Positions 36,548 through 45,676 of a DNA stretch of 64,000 bases are shown piece after piece. Position numbers and translations under genes: made by a program. The stretch's first letter is position 1, and the number at the start of each line of letters is the position of its first letter. This DNA is from Hyphomicrobium_A sp963817485 (GTDB lineage: Bacteria; Pseudomonadota; Alphaproteobacteria; Rhizobiales; Hyphomicrobiaceae): the NCBI GenBank assembly GCA_963817485.1, contig CAWFOR010000026.1, forward strand, positions 217,355-281,354, given 5' to 3'. The notes beneath the pieces are model-generated. The model was given only the letters and a program-made list of their open reading frames with translations. It did no database searches and was not told the DNA's origin.

Positions 36548-38050
36548 CTATTCAGCTGCGTCGAGAACTGCGCGGCTTGGCTTTGCGACCAGGTAGATGA
36601 CGTATCGCGCAATAAGCCTGCCATCGCGAGTCCGTGCGACTTCTCCGACCCGTCTCATCTCCCGGAACCGAGACACAAGCTCATCCGACCGGTCCCGAGC
36701 ATCCTCCGTCACGTACAGGCCCGGACTGGAAAAGAGGGATTCCTGAGGGCGCTCGAACGACAGCCAACGCATGGGCTCGTCGAACTGGAGTATGGGAATC
36801 GCGCCATCCGAGTGCACGTCTAGCTCGCTTGTGAGCGCATAGCTCGACGTGAGTATGTAGAAGGCTCCTTCCCGCCGAGCGACGCCTTCGACCTCTTGCG
36901 CCAAGCGCGACCATCCCGCCATCAACGAGGTCGGGTCTTTGGCCGCATCGAGCGGCAGCGGGGCAGCAATGGCTTGCAAGTATGCAATCGCAGCGATGCC
37001 AACCCCGGTCGGCACGGCCCACTTACGGCAGAACGCGATCGTCGAGCGCATCCGTTCCCCGAACTCGGATACACGATATGCTGCTTGGGCGCCGAGAACG
37101 GCAAGTACGGGATACGCGGGCGCGATCCAGTTGCCGTGCACTCTCGCGTGAAGGCTGTGAAAGATGAAGTAGAGCATCATAGGGGCGATGAGCGACACCA
37201 GGAATAATTCAGCGTCACGACCCTCGTTGCCGCGTCGGCTGAGCGCGAGCCAACAACCGGCGGCGGCTAGCACGAATACGAGCGGTGTCAGCAGCCCGAT
37301 CTGGCTCGCGGCAAACTCGGCAACGTAGCGGATGCCCAGACCATCGACATCGGCTCGGCTGAATTGCTTAGCGAACGATGCCCAACCGTGGCGATAATTC
37401 CAGACGACGACCGGAAGAAATATCGCAAAGGCGAGGATTCCAGCGAGATATGGCTCGGGGCGCCGCCACCAGACGCGCATTCTCGGAACCGTGAGCATGG
37501 CGCAGGGAATCCCTGCTCCAAGCAACAGCGCCGTGTACTTTGACTGCAGGGCGAGGCCCATCGCGATGCCGACAACCAGCCACCAGCGTGCGTCGTTGCC
37601 GCGGTAAATTTGGGCGAGCGCATAAAGCGCGATCGACCAGAAGAACACTAGGGGCGTGTCGGGCGTCACGATGATCGCCCCTGCCGCGATCAGCAGCATC
37701 GAGCAATAGAGCAAGCCCGCCAACGTCGCGGCGGCGCGATTGGCGAAGAGGTGCCAGGACAGCAGGTAAACCACACCGGTGCCCGCAGCAGCAGCCAAGG
37801 TGCCAAGCGCGCGCACGCCGAACGCATTGCCGCCGAAGCACCACGTCGACAGGCGGATCCAAAGCGCCACCAGCGGCGGATGATCGAGGTAGCACCATGC
37901 CAGGTGCTTCGCCCAGAGTGCGTAGTAGGCCTCGTCGAACATGAGCTCGATGTGGGCATCGAGCCACAGCCGCACGACCAGCAGCGCCACCGTCAGTCCG
38001 ATCAGGACCGATACGCGGCTTCTCTGTGCGCTGGCGTCCGGCGATCTCAC
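36548..38050 (-). CDS. GT39-family (ArnT/PMT-like) membrane glycosyltransferase
   Basis: A 500-residue membrane protein with about 10 helices in its first two-thirds. The catalytic acidic residues are in F-D-E-A-Y-Y-A-L-W near residue 32, followed by L-A-W-C-Y-L-D-H-P-P-L-V-A, the signature of bacterial GT39 enzymes that use polyprenyl-phosphate sugars. It starts at GTG 38050, overlapping the GT2 gene by 4 bp. The GT2-GtrA protein should make the polyprenyl-phosphate sugar and this enzyme should transfer it to an envelope acceptor such as lipid A or another glycan. The real acceptor is unknown. Confidence 0.87.
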   Translation of the reverse strand: MRSPDASAQRSRVSVLIGLTVALLVVRLWLDAHIELMFDEAYYALWAKHLAWCYLDHPPLVALWIRLSTWCFGGNAFGVRALGTLAAAAGTGVVYLLSWHLFANRAAATLAGLLYCSMLLIAAGAIIVTPDTPLVFFWSIALYALAQIYRGNDARWWLVVGIAMGLALQSKYTALLLGAGIPCAMLTVPRMRVWWRRPEPYLAGILAFAIFLPVVVWNYRHGWASFAKQFSRADVDGLGIRYVAEFAASQIGLLTPLVFVLAAAGCWLALSRRGNEGRDAELFLVSLIAPMMLYFIFHSLHARVHGNWIAPAYPVLAVLGAQAAYRVSEFGERMRSTIAFCRKWAVPTGVGIAAIAYLQAIAAPLPLDAAKDPTSLMAGWSRLAQEVEGVARREGAFYILTSSYALTSELDVHSDGAIPILQFDEPMRWLSFERPQESLFSSPGLYVTEDARDRSDELVSRFREMRRVGEVARTRDGRLIARYVIYLVAKPSRAVLDAAE

Positions 38051-39282
38051 GGACGGTTCCACACCAGTGCCGATGACCCCGCATAGTTCCAGACGGCGCC
38101 GACGAGGGAGCCGGCGATGCCGGCAAGCCACCAGACGGGACCCTTCGAATAAAGCCAAGATGAAACGCCGACGTTGCTCAAGGCGCCGACCGAGCACACG
38201 GCGTAGAAGCTCAGGAGAGCGGGAAGCATGCGCCAGCCGGTCACGCGCTGATCCCGGTAGGTCAGCATATTGTTCAGGAGAAAGTTGCTTGTCATCGCCG
38301 CGAGCGTTGCGACAGATTGCGCGCCCGCGAACGTCAGTCCCGCATTTAGCCCTTCGCTGAGGCAGAGGAGCTGCACCACCACGCCCGAGCCTCCGACGGC
38401 GAGGAAGCTGAAGAAGCGCTGCGGGACGGTCTGATGCGTTAGCTTCGCAAGAACGAGCGCGACGAACTCGAGCGCGATACGCAGATCGAACTTGCTGCTC
38501 CCGTTGAGCCGCGCGCGAAAGCCGTACGGGATTTCCACAATTGAGAGCTTCCGCCGTCCGGCCGTGGTGAGAATGTCGAACAGGATCTTGAAGCCCTCGC
38601 TCGACAGTTCCGGCGCAATCTGGTCGAGGAGGTCGCGACGCATCATGAAGAAGCCGCTCATGGGGTCGTGCACGGCGATCCCGGTGAGGCGGCGTCCCCA
38701 CTGGGTAGCGACGCGGCTGATCGATTGGCGCAGCGCCGAAAATCCATTTGCCGCGCCGCCGCTCGCATAGCGGCTTCCGATCACAAGGTCGGCTTTGCCG
38801 AGCTGGAGCACGCTTAGCATCTCCGACAAGAGCTGTTCGTCGTGCTGGAGATCGGCGTCCATAACCGCGACGAACTCGGCCTGGCTGGAAAGCGCGCCCT
38901 CGAGGCAGGCGCCGGAAAGGCCGCGCCGGCCAACTCGTCGAATGCAGCGCACCCGGCTGTCGCGGCGACCAAGCTCCTTGGCGACTGCAGATGTCGCGTC
39001 GGGTGAGTTGTCGTCGACGAAGACGAGCTCCCACGCGATGCCCTCGAGCGCGGCGGCAACCCGTTCGACCAGGACAGGCACGTTGGCGGATTCGTTGAAG
39101 GTTGGCACAACGACTGTGAGGGTGGGCGACGGCCGCACGCCGTCCAGCGACTGTCGAATGTGGGAAATGTCCTCCGCCCGCCGTGTCGCGACGCGAATTG
39201 ACGCGCAAGTCCGCTCCCAGCCGCTTTCCGCGACCGGCTTCTTTGGCAATCCGCTGTTTCGGTCTGTGCCGATCCGCTCCAC
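38047..39282 (-). CDS. GT2 polyprenyl-phosphate sugar synthase fused to a GtrA-like domain
   Basis: A 411-residue two-domain protein. The first 290 residues are a GT2 transferase of the dolichol-phosphate mannose synthase type (V-V-V-P-T-F-N-E-S-A-N-V-P, D-D-N-S-P-D, M-D-A-D-L-Q-H). The last 120 residues are a GtrA-like four-helix membrane domain (F-L-A-V-G-G-S-G-V-V-V-Q, N-F-L-L-N-N-M-L-T-Y-R), thought to flip the lipid-linked sugar. The start at GTG 39282 leaves about 50 residues of unconserved N-terminus, so a later start is possible. The GT39 transferase follows with a 4-bp overlap. Confidence 0.88.
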   Translation of the reverse strand: MERIGTDRNSGLPKKPVAESGWERTCASIRVATRRAEDISHIRQSLDGVRPSPTLTVVVPTFNESANVPVLVERVAAALEGIAWELVFVDDNSPDATSAVAKELGRRDSRVRCIRRVGRRGLSGACLEGALSSQAEFVAVMDADLQHDEQLLSEMLSVLQLGKADLVIGSRYASGGAANGFSALRQSISRVATQWGRRLTGIAVHDPMSGFFMMRRDLLDQIAPELSSEGFKILFDILTTAGRRKLSIVEIPYGFRARLNGSSKFDLRIALEFVALVLAKLTHQTVPQRFFSFLAVGGSGVVVQLLCLSEGLNAGLTFAGAQSVATLAAMTSNFLLNNMLTYRDQRVTGWRMLPALLSFYAVCSVGALSNVGVSSWLYSKGPVWWLAGIAGSLVGAVWNYAGSSALVWNRP

Positions 39283-39586
39283 GGTTCCCCGTCTCGATTC
39301 CGATGAGGCTGCGAACAGCCGAGCGACGCGAATGTCGCTTCCCCAATTGAGGGGTACCCTGAAGCCGGCGACTTACCGCAACATTACGCTTGCGGTCAGC
39401 GCGCTCGATCTCGATCATGCGGGATACAGGTGGGATCGCCGGGCGTGACGCTCGATACTTCATTCAGAATGTTGATTTCGGCAGCGCCCCTTCGCGACGG
39501 TGTGATGAGCGCAAAGAGGGCCGTCGAAATAGGCGCCGCCAAGCAAGACGAGTGAAAAGGTCGGGGCCGTCCCGCGTGGCGGTGTG
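39283..39586. other. 304-bp intergenic region
   Basis: No supported gene. It lies between the GT2 gene start and the end of the sensor kinase gene, both on the minus strand, so it likely holds the glycosyltransferase promoter. No clear operator or terminator was seen. Confidence 0.5.
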
Positions 39587-41062
39587 TCAGGACTCCACGG
39601 CTCGCTCCCGGGGAAGCGCGCGAAAATGTGGCGCCTGCTGATCCGGGTGACGCTCCCGTACGGGGTGCTCAATCTCCCTCGACGCGGGTTCCGTAGGGCT
39701 AGTTGGCTGAAACTCGAGAGTGAAGACGGCTCCGCCGGGAGCGTCCGAGATCGAGATCGAGCCGCCGAGTGCCGCGACTGAACGCGCAACGATATCCATG
39801 CCGAGCCCGGCGCCGCCACCGCGATCGCGGCCCCCCTGCCAGAAGCGCTTGAAGATCAGCTCGCGCTCCTGCGGGGCGATGCCGGGTCCATGGTCGCTAA
39901 CGCGCAGGGTCGCGGGCAGCAAAATTTCGATTAGAACGGCTGTTCCCGGTGCCGTGTGCCTTATGGCGTTTTCGACAAGGTTGCGTAATGCGCCCGCGAG
40001 CAGATCGGTGGACCCGTTGATGATCACGGGCCCGCTCGAGGGGGCGACCTCGATCGACTTGCCGGCGCCGACCGCGATCGGGGCAAGCTGAGCTGCTACC
40101 GCTCGTGCGACCTCGTTGAGCTCGACCACCTGGCCCTTTTCCAGCGCAACGACGTCGAGGCGCGCAGAATCGAGAAGCTGGTTGACGAGCCGCTGCATGG
40201 CGTCGATCTCCTGCTTCCACGCCACGAGACCATCGTGCTCAGGCAGGATGTGCGCATGCGCCTTGAGCACGGCCACGGGGGTACGCAGCTCATGCGCCGC
40301 GTCCGCGATGAATCTCTGTTGCGATTGGAACGCAATTTCGAGCCGGTCCAGTGCCCGGTTGACCGCGCCGACGAGCGCGTGGACCTCGCGCGGCAATCCC
40401 TCCTCCGGCAGCCGGGCCGACACCGCGCCGGGACCGATCGCCTCGGCTTGTGCGGCGGCACGCTGCAGCGGCCGCAACCCAATTCTCGCAACCAGGAGAT
40501 TAGTGCCAAGCAAGCCGATGATGAAGGGCACCCAGATCCAGCCGATGTCCTTGATGAACTCTTCGAGCACGGAATCGAAGGCGATCTCGCCCTGCGGGAC
40601 CGCGACCTGAATCCACACGGGCTTGGAGCCGTAGGTGCCGTGCAGCGTGAAACCGTAAAGCTTCGGGCCGTCGCTGCCCCCATCGGTCAGAAAGAAGTCG
40701 CGCTGGTCTGCATCGTCAATCGGCGCCAACGCGCCGGTGACTCCCGCCGAGCCTGCGAGCAGCACGCCGTGTTCGCTGACAATCGCGAACTTTCCTTTGC
40801 CCTGCTGAAAGCCGTCAGCAAGAAAGTCGGGAAGCTGCAGAGGTCGTCCTTCGGCGGCGCGGCGCAGGAGCTTGCTGATGACGCGGGCGTCGTTCTGCAA
40901 GGTCCGATCCCGGAATGCGGAGTTGGTCGCCACGAAGCGTTCGTAGATCAGTAGACTCGTCGCCGCCGCCGCCAGCAGCGAGACCGCCACGAGCCCCACG
41001 ATCAGGCGGACCCAGATCGATTGGGCACGGGACTTGGCCGCAGGTGGGTTGGCAGCCGGCAT
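39587..41062 (-). CDS. Two-component sensor histidine kinase (QseC/PmrB-like)
   Basis: A 491-residue kinase with a helix at residues 18-40, a periplasmic domain of about 120 residues, a second helix near 171-190, a HAMP linker, then the phosphoacceptor in A-H-E-L-R-T-P-V-A-V-L, N box N-L-V-E-N-A-I-R-H, G1 D-H-G-P-G-I-A-P and G2 G-A-G-L-G-M-D-I-V. The last 45 residues after the ATPase domain are basic and not conserved. The OmpR-type regulator gene lies 4 bp upstream. The pair sits beside the GT39/GT2 genes, so control of envelope glycan modification is possible, as with PmrAB and ArnT; this is inference. Confidence 0.93.
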   Translation of the reverse strand: MPAANPPAAKSRAQSIWVRLIVGLVAVSLLAAAATSLLIYERFVATNSAFRDRTLQNDARVISKLLRRAAEGRPLQLPDFLADGFQQGKGKFAIVSEHGVLLAGSAGVTGALAPIDDADQRDFFLTDGGSDGPKLYGFTLHGTYGSKPVWIQVAVPQGEIAFDSVLEEFIKDIGWIWVPFIIGLLGTNLLVARIGLRPLQRAAAQAEAIGPGAVSARLPEEGLPREVHALVGAVNRALDRLEIAFQSQQRFIADAAHELRTPVAVLKAHAHILPEHDGLVAWKQEIDAMQRLVNQLLDSARLDVVALEKGQVVELNEVARAVAAQLAPIAVGAGKSIEVAPSSGPVIINGSTDLLAGALRNLVENAIRHTAPGTAVLIEILLPATLRVSDHGPGIAPQERELIFKRFWQGGRDRGGGAGLGMDIVARSVAALGGSISISDAPGGAVFTLEFQPTSPTEPASREIEHPVRERHPDQQAPHFRALPRERAVES

Positions 41063-41066
41063 GGCG

Positions 41067-41744
41067 TTACGTTGGGGCTAGCGTGAGCATGTATCCGACA
41101 CCGCGCAGCGTATGAATATAAACGTCAGCGTGCGCCTCCTGCATGCGCTTGCGCAAGCGGTGGATCAAAACTTCGATCGCGTTCGAGGCAAGCTCCTCGC
41201 CGAAGGCGTAGATGGCCTCCTCGATTGCCGACTTGGGCACGACACGGTCGGCCCGGCGCAAAAGCAGCTCGAGCGCTCCGCACTCGCGCCGGCCCAGCTC
41301 GACGGGGAGGCCGTTGATGGTGAGCTCGCGCGTGTTGGTGTTGAGCGAGACGTTGCCCTGCGTGAGCTCGATGCCGAGTGCGGCGCCGGGACGCCGCAGC
41401 AGCGCACGTATGCGGGCGACGAGCTCGTCGATTTCAAACGGTTTGCGCAAGTAGTCGTCGGCGCCGGAGTTCAAGCCCAGCACGAGATCCTGCACGCCGT
41501 CGCGCGCGGTCAGGATGAGAACGGGCGTTTGGTCGAGACGCCGGCGTACGTCCGTCAGCCAGGCAAGACCGTCGATGTCCGGCAGTCCCAGATCGAGAAT
41601 GATGGCGTCATAGGAGGTGGTGGAGATTGCCGCTTCCGCGTCCGCGCCGGTTTCCACGGAATCGACGGCGAACCCCTGGCCGCGCAACGCTACGCCCACG
41701 TACTCCGAAAGCCGTCGGTTGTCGTCGATGACCAGCAGGCGCAC
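41067..41744 (-). CDS. OmpR/PhoB-family response regulator
   Basis: A 225-residue regulator. The receiver domain has acidic residues I-D-D-N, the phosphorylation Asp in I-I-L-D-L-G-L-P-D-I-D-G, L-T-A-R and K-P-F; the C-terminal winged helix has E-L-G-R-R-E-C-G-A-L-E-L-L-L and V-L-I-H-R-L-R-K-R-M, ending R-G-V-G-Y-M-L. The GTG start at 41744 (R-L-L-V-I-D-D-N) is chosen since upstream codons have no homology. It is the first gene of the operon with the kinase 4 bp downstream. Confidence 0.93.
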   Translation of the reverse strand: MRLLVIDDNRRLSEYVGVALRGQGFAVDSVETGADAEAAISTTSYDAIILDLGLPDIDGLAWLTDVRRRLDQTPVLILTARDGVQDLVLGLNSGADDYLRKPFEIDELVARIRALLRRPGAALGIELTQGNVSLNTNTRELTINGLPVELGRRECGALELLLRRADRVVPKSAIEEAIYAFGEELASNAIEVLIHRLRKRMQEAHADVYIHTLRGVGYMLTLAPT

Positions 41745-41953
41745 GAACGCTGTCCTCAATCGCGACGCCGAGCGCGCGTTTGCGTTGCGCGGGGAGACGT
41801 CAGCGAGGCTCTTGCAATTTGGATATGTTCCCCCGTTCATTCTGCCGCGTACGACGGGAATTCAGCCGGCTTTGCGACGGGGCGGAGTGCTGATTGCGGC
41901 GCTCCGATTACAGGAACATTACGTGGCGTGCTGAATGTCGGGATTGATGCGGG

Positions 41954-42301
41954 TCAATGGGGGTACTTCAAATCGAGACAGCCGAAAATGCCGCACTCGT
42001 TGGTTAGCTGCCCCGAGCCCGCGGCATTCGACTCGAAAAAGTCGATGGTCTCGACGCGCAATGTCTCCGAGCAGCTTCGCCGGCAATACACCCACCGGCC
42101 GTTGGGGAGCTGGACCCTCCAGCCGAGTGCCGCGCGGCGCACCTGGCCCCGCATCGTCCCGTTATTAAACCGGCTTTTTGCAATGACGAAGCCACCCGGA
42201 TAAGGGTTGGGCGCGGTGCTTTGCGCGCTGCTGACCGGGCTGAAAAGCGCCGTGCTCGCGAACACGAAGGTGATGCCGGCGCTTTTCCCAACAAAGCTCA
42301 T
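41954..42301 (-). CDS. Small exported Cys-containing protein
   Basis: A 115-residue protein with a signal peptide (residues 1-26, ending V-S-S-A-Q-S) and a short conserved-looking domain: G-W-R-V-Q-L-P-N-G-R-W-V-Y-C-R-R-S-C, then V-E-T-I-D-F-F-E, ending with two more Cys in E-C-G-I-F-G-C-L-D-L. Four Cys suggest two disulfides in the periplasm. I do not know its function; similar short proteins occur in rhizobia, to my recollection. It lies upstream of the response regulator on the same strand with a 209-bp gap. Confidence 0.65.
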   Translation of the reverse strand: MSFVGKSAGITFVFASTALFSPVSSAQSTAPNPYPGGFVIAKSRFNNGTMRGQVRRAALGWRVQLPNGRWVYCRRSCSETLRVETIDFFESNAAGSGQLTNECGIFGCLDLKYPH

Positions 42302-42514
42302 GAAACGCCACGCTTGCGATCACCGCATTGCCTTTGTGCGCGGCGCATCCCCCGAAAGCTTACTCCCCAACGAAGTACCACACTGCATTCCGGCGGTTGT
42401 TGCGCTTGGGCCACAAGCGCGCCACGAGAACGCTTTCCGGCGAGCGCGGCGGTCTGGTCGAAATACCTGCGTGCGCGGTCAAGCTTGGGCTCGGGCCATC
42501 TCCCGACTCGGTTT

Positions 42515-43162
42515 TCAAAAACGAGTAACGAAGTCGATTTTGAAGAGGTCGAGGGTGGCACCAACATCCCGATTTGGCGTCGGCAAGCTGTCGAACTTTG
42601 CGGAGCCCAAATCTATGTGTGCGACCTCGCCCCGCAGCGTGAGGTTGTTGCTCCAGACCCATTCGGCGCCGCCGCCGGCGGTCCATCCCGTAAGCATCTG
42701 GCTCTGCGAGACTCCGCTCAGCGCGTTCTTGATTTCGAGATTGCCGAAGGCCACGCCGCCCGTGCCAAAGAGCATCCAGCGGCCGAACGTGTAGCCGAGC
42801 CGTGCGCGCACGGTTTCATAATCTGAGAGGCGCGTGTTGATCCCGTTCTGCGGGCCCGACCCGTTGCTGTCGTACCAGGTGTAGAACGCGTCCCCGGCGA
42901 TGCCGACGACGAAGTTGCCGATCTGGTAGTCGTAGTCGAGCTCGCCGCCGACGCGCCACCCTTTGGGGTCCCCGAGCCCGGCGGATCCGGCGCCGTTCAG
43001 GTTGAGCGTCTCGTACCCGAAATAGGGGGCGATGATAAATCCGCTCCAGCTGATCGGATTTAGCTCGTCGTCCGAGCTTGGCAAGAGGCTCGCCGCCTGC
43101 GCACTCGCCACGAGGAGCTTGAGCACGAGCGCAACTGACCCGTACTTCACCAATGATCGCAT
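42515..43162 (-). CDS. Omp25/RopB-like outer membrane beta-barrel protein
   Basis: A 215-residue outer-membrane protein with a signal peptide (residues 1-23, A-S-A-Q-A-A-S) and an eight-stranded barrel pattern: W-S-G-F-I-I-A-P-Y-F-G-Y, W-R-V-G-G-E-L-D-Y-D-Y-Q-I-G, R-A-R-L-G-Y-T-F-G-R-W-M-L-F, G-W-T-A-G-G-G-A-E-W-V-W and a closing strand with terminal Phe. This matches the small barrel family common in rhizobia. The longest strand-like repeats alternate hydrophobic residues as expected. The start ATG follows directly from the signal peptide. It converges away from the groEL fragment, back to back. Confidence 0.85.
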   Translation of the reverse strand: MRSLVKYGSVALVLKLLVASAQAASLLPSSDDELNPISWSGFIIAPYFGYETLNLNGAGSAGLGDPKGWRVGGELDYDYQIGNFVVGIAGDAFYTWYDSNGSGPQNGINTRLSDYETVRARLGYTFGRWMLFGTGGVAFGNLEIKNALSGVSQSQMLTGWTAGGGAEWVWSNNLTLRGEVAHIDLGSAKFDSLPTPNRDVGATLDLFKIDFVTRF

Positions 43163-43283
43163 TAGACGTCCCCCGAAACCTGGTCATCAAGCGCAACCGT
43201 GACCACGTTCGGCTTACAACGTGATTACGTGGCGATCGCCGTGTTGTGAGACGTAACGTCGGCGTAAGCTCGCGCGGGGAAGC

Positions 43284-44657
43284 TCCACCACGGCGACCGT
43301 TCTCGCTCAGGCGATCGTCAAGGAAGGCGCCAAGTCGGTCGCGGCCGGCGCCAACCCGATGGACCTCAAGCGCGGCATCGATCTCGCCGTCGCAGCCGTC
43401 GTCGCCGAGCTCAAGAAGAACGCCAAGAAGGTCACCTCCAACGACGAGATCGCCCAGGTCGGCACCATCTCCGCCAACGGCGACACCGAGGTCGGCGCCA
43501 AGATCGCTGAGGCCATGAAGAAGGTCGGCAACGAGGGCGTGATCACGGTCGAGGAATCGAAGAGCCTCGAGACCGAGCTCGACGTGGTCGAAGGCATGCA
43601 GTTCGACCGCGGCTACCTCTCGCCCTACTTCATCACCAACGCCGAGAAGATGACGGCCGAGCTCGAAGACGCCTACATCCTGATCCACGAGAAGAAGCTC
43701 TCCGGCCTGCAGGCCATGCTGCCGCTGCTCGAGGCCGTGGTGCAGACGGGCAAGCCGCTGCTCATCATCGCCGAGGACGTCGAGGGCGAGGCACTCGCCA
43801 CGCTCGTCGTCAACAAGCTGCGCGGCGGCCTGAAGGTCGCGGCCGTGAAGGCTCCGGGCTTCGGCGATCGCCGCAAGGCGATGCTCGAAGACCTAGCCGT
43901 CGTAAGCGGCGGCACCGTCGTCTGCGAGGACCTCGGCATCAAGCTCGAGAACGTCACGCTCAACATGCTGGGACGCGCCAAGCGGGTCAAAATCGATAAG
44001 GACGACACGACAATCATCGATGGCGCGGGCGCCAAGAAGGACATCGAGGCGCGCGTGAAGCAGATCAAGGCGCAGATCGAGGAGACGACCTCCGACTACG
44101 ACAAGGAGAAGCTGCAGGAGCGGCTGGCGAAGCTCGCCGGCGGCGTTGCCGTCATCAAGGTCGGCGGCGCGACCGAGGTCGAGGTCAAGGAGCGCAAGGA
44201 CCGCGTCGACGACGCGCTGCACGCTACCCGTGCCGCCGTCGAGGAAGGCGTCGTCCCGGGTGGTGGCGTGGCACTACTCCGCGCTATCAAGTCGCTCGAG
44301 GGATTGAAGGTCGAAAATGATGATCAGAAGGTCGGCATCAATATCGTCAAGAAGGCACTGCAGACGCCGGCCCGACAGATCTTCCAGAACTCCGGCGAGG
44401 ACGGATCGGTGATCGTCGGCAAGATCCTCGAGAACCCCAAGTACGGTTACGGCTACAACGCCCAGACGCTCGCCTACGGCGATCTCGTCGCCGAGGGCGT
44501 CATCGATCCAACGAAGGTCGTGCGCTCAGCATTGCAAGGTGCGGCTTCAGTCGCCGGTCTTCTGGTCACCACTGAAGCGATGGTGGCCGAGCTGCCGAAG
44601 AAGGAGTCCGCACATCCTCCGATGCCCGGCGGCGGCATGGGCGGCATGGACTACTGA
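43284..44657 (+). pseudogene. groEL: groEL fragment lacking the first ~88 codons
   Basis: Codes without interruption for GroEL from about residue 89 (T-T-A-T-V-L-A-Q-A-I-V) to the usual C-terminal G-G-G-M-G-G-M-D-Y. Missing are the first ~88 residues, which include Asp87 of E. coli, needed for ATP hydrolysis, and much of the equatorial domain, so it cannot be a working chaperonin. The frame opens only at 43257, after a stop at 43254; the first ATG is at 43359 (residue 114 region). No groES or CIRCE element is present. The rest is fully conserved with no stops, and a terminator follows, so the truncation looks recent. It may be a leftover of a duplicated groESL copy. Confidence 0.9.
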
Positions 44658-44663
44658 GACTAG

Positions 44664-44694
44664 AGAGCCCCGGCCATCGCGCCGGGGCTCTTTC
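44664..44694 (+). terminator. Rho-independent terminator after the groEL fragment
   Basis: Perfect 11-bp stem AGAGCCCCGGC (44664-44674) and GCCGGGGCTCT (44681-44691) with a 6-base loop and a short T run. It lies 6 bp after the groEL stop and appears to be the original terminator. Confidence 0.85.
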
Positions 44695-45044
44695 GTAGCG
44701 CTTCACCACCAAGATTTCAAAGCCGCCTATCGCGCCGATGCATCAGGGTAATGGTGAAGTCCTAAGGGGCAGCGACATTGACTATGAAAGCCCGCTTAGG
44801 GTCAAATTCGAAAGATGCGCGCATGTCTGCTGCACGTCCGCTTCACGCCGCTCAGCGGACGAATGTTGAGGCGACTCTTAACATCTGCGTTGGGCCATAA
44901 GCGGACATCCCCCACCCCTCTGCGGGACGCGCGCCGCTCTCCAGATCGTTCACAGAGATTGAGCCTAGTTCAACGATAGCTGTGGTGGCCGCAGACTAAT
45001 CACTCACTCAATGAGCCGACGACCTCCCCCGAATCTTGCTCTTT
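44695..45044. other. 350-bp intergenic region
   Basis: No supported gene, tRNA or repeat on either strand. It is somewhat richer in A and T than the flanking genes and lies between the groEL terminator and the convergent end of the lone receiver gene. Confidence 0.5.
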
Positions 45045-45428
45045 TCAATCGGTGCGTCGTACCTGGGCGTCGAGTCTTTGGCAGGCTTCCACAATCTGTT
45101 CCGGATTATATGGTTTGCCGAAAAACAAGCTTCCTTCAACGCGCCGCAAGGGGTCGGATGCGTTGGCAGAGGCATAGATAACGGGCAAGTTGGGCTTGGC
45201 CGCGCGGGCAGCATGAGCAACGTCCCACCCGGTCATGGGGCCCGCGAGCTGGATATCGGTAAGGACGACATCCACTTCCCGATCAGCCAGAAGAGCGAGA
45301 GCTTCCTCTCCAGTCGCGGTCTCGACCACCGTCCACCCGCTCTCTTTAAGTTCATTGACAATGTTATTACGCACGAGCCACTCGTCCTCAACGACGAGGG
45401 CGACCCGTGTCGTCGGGTAGGCACGCAT
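45045..45428 (-). CDS. Single-domain response regulator receiver
   Basis: A 127-residue receiver domain with no output domain. It has acidic residues V-E-D-E-W, the phosphorylation Asp in V-V-L-T-D-I-Q-L-A-G, Ser in Y-A-S-A in place of the usual Thr/Ser pocket, and K-P-Y at the end. The sequence D-x-x-L-x-G-x-M-x-G-W-D-V-A and K-P-Y are typical of receivers paired with HWE/HisKA_2 kinases, one of which lies downstream on the other strand at 46374. ATG 45428 is backed by AGGAGG 4 bases upstream. It may act as a phosphate sink or as an intermediate; this is inference. Confidence 0.88.
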   Translation of the reverse strand: MRAYPTTRVALVVEDEWLVRNNIVNELKESGWTVVETATGEEALALLADREVDVVLTDIQLAGPMTGWDVAHAARAAKPNLPVIYASANASDPLRRVEGSLFFGKPYNPEQIVEACQRLDAQVRRTD

Positions 45429-45544
45429 CGTGCCTCCTGTTCCAGGGCTGCAGGGAGGCCAATCCGGGGTGTTTCTTATGCTTGTTGCTTCAAACACGGA
45501 CGGCCAGACCCGGTAAACAGCACTGTTCGCAAGCAGGTTCCATG

Positions 45545-45568
45545 CAAATGTCCAGAATCGGACATTTG
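45545..45568. promoter_or_regulatory. 24-bp perfect inverted repeat in the divergent promoter region
   Basis: CAAATGTCC (45545-45553) and GGACATTTG (45560-45568) are perfect 9-bp inverted arms with a 6-bp spacer AGAATC. It lies between the divergent receiver gene (start 45428) and the Crp/Fnr gene (start 45677), so it is a good candidate for an operator controlling both. It is unlike the FNR consensus TTGAT-N4-ATCAA. Which protein binds it is unknown. Confidence 0.6.
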
Positions 45569-45676
45569 TCACGTTCGGTCGGTGTTTTCGTGTTACTGTG
45601 CTTGATCGTCCGCCACTGTTCAGGGCGCGGACGGCTAGGAGATGCGCAGCGCTCTTGCCCCTACGAGGGAAGAGCA

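Noticed and set aside
36548..39463. One 971-residue protein in place of the GT39 and GT2 genes
   Set aside because: Only its last 500 codons match GT39. The upstream part is the wrong frame of the GT2-GtrA gene.
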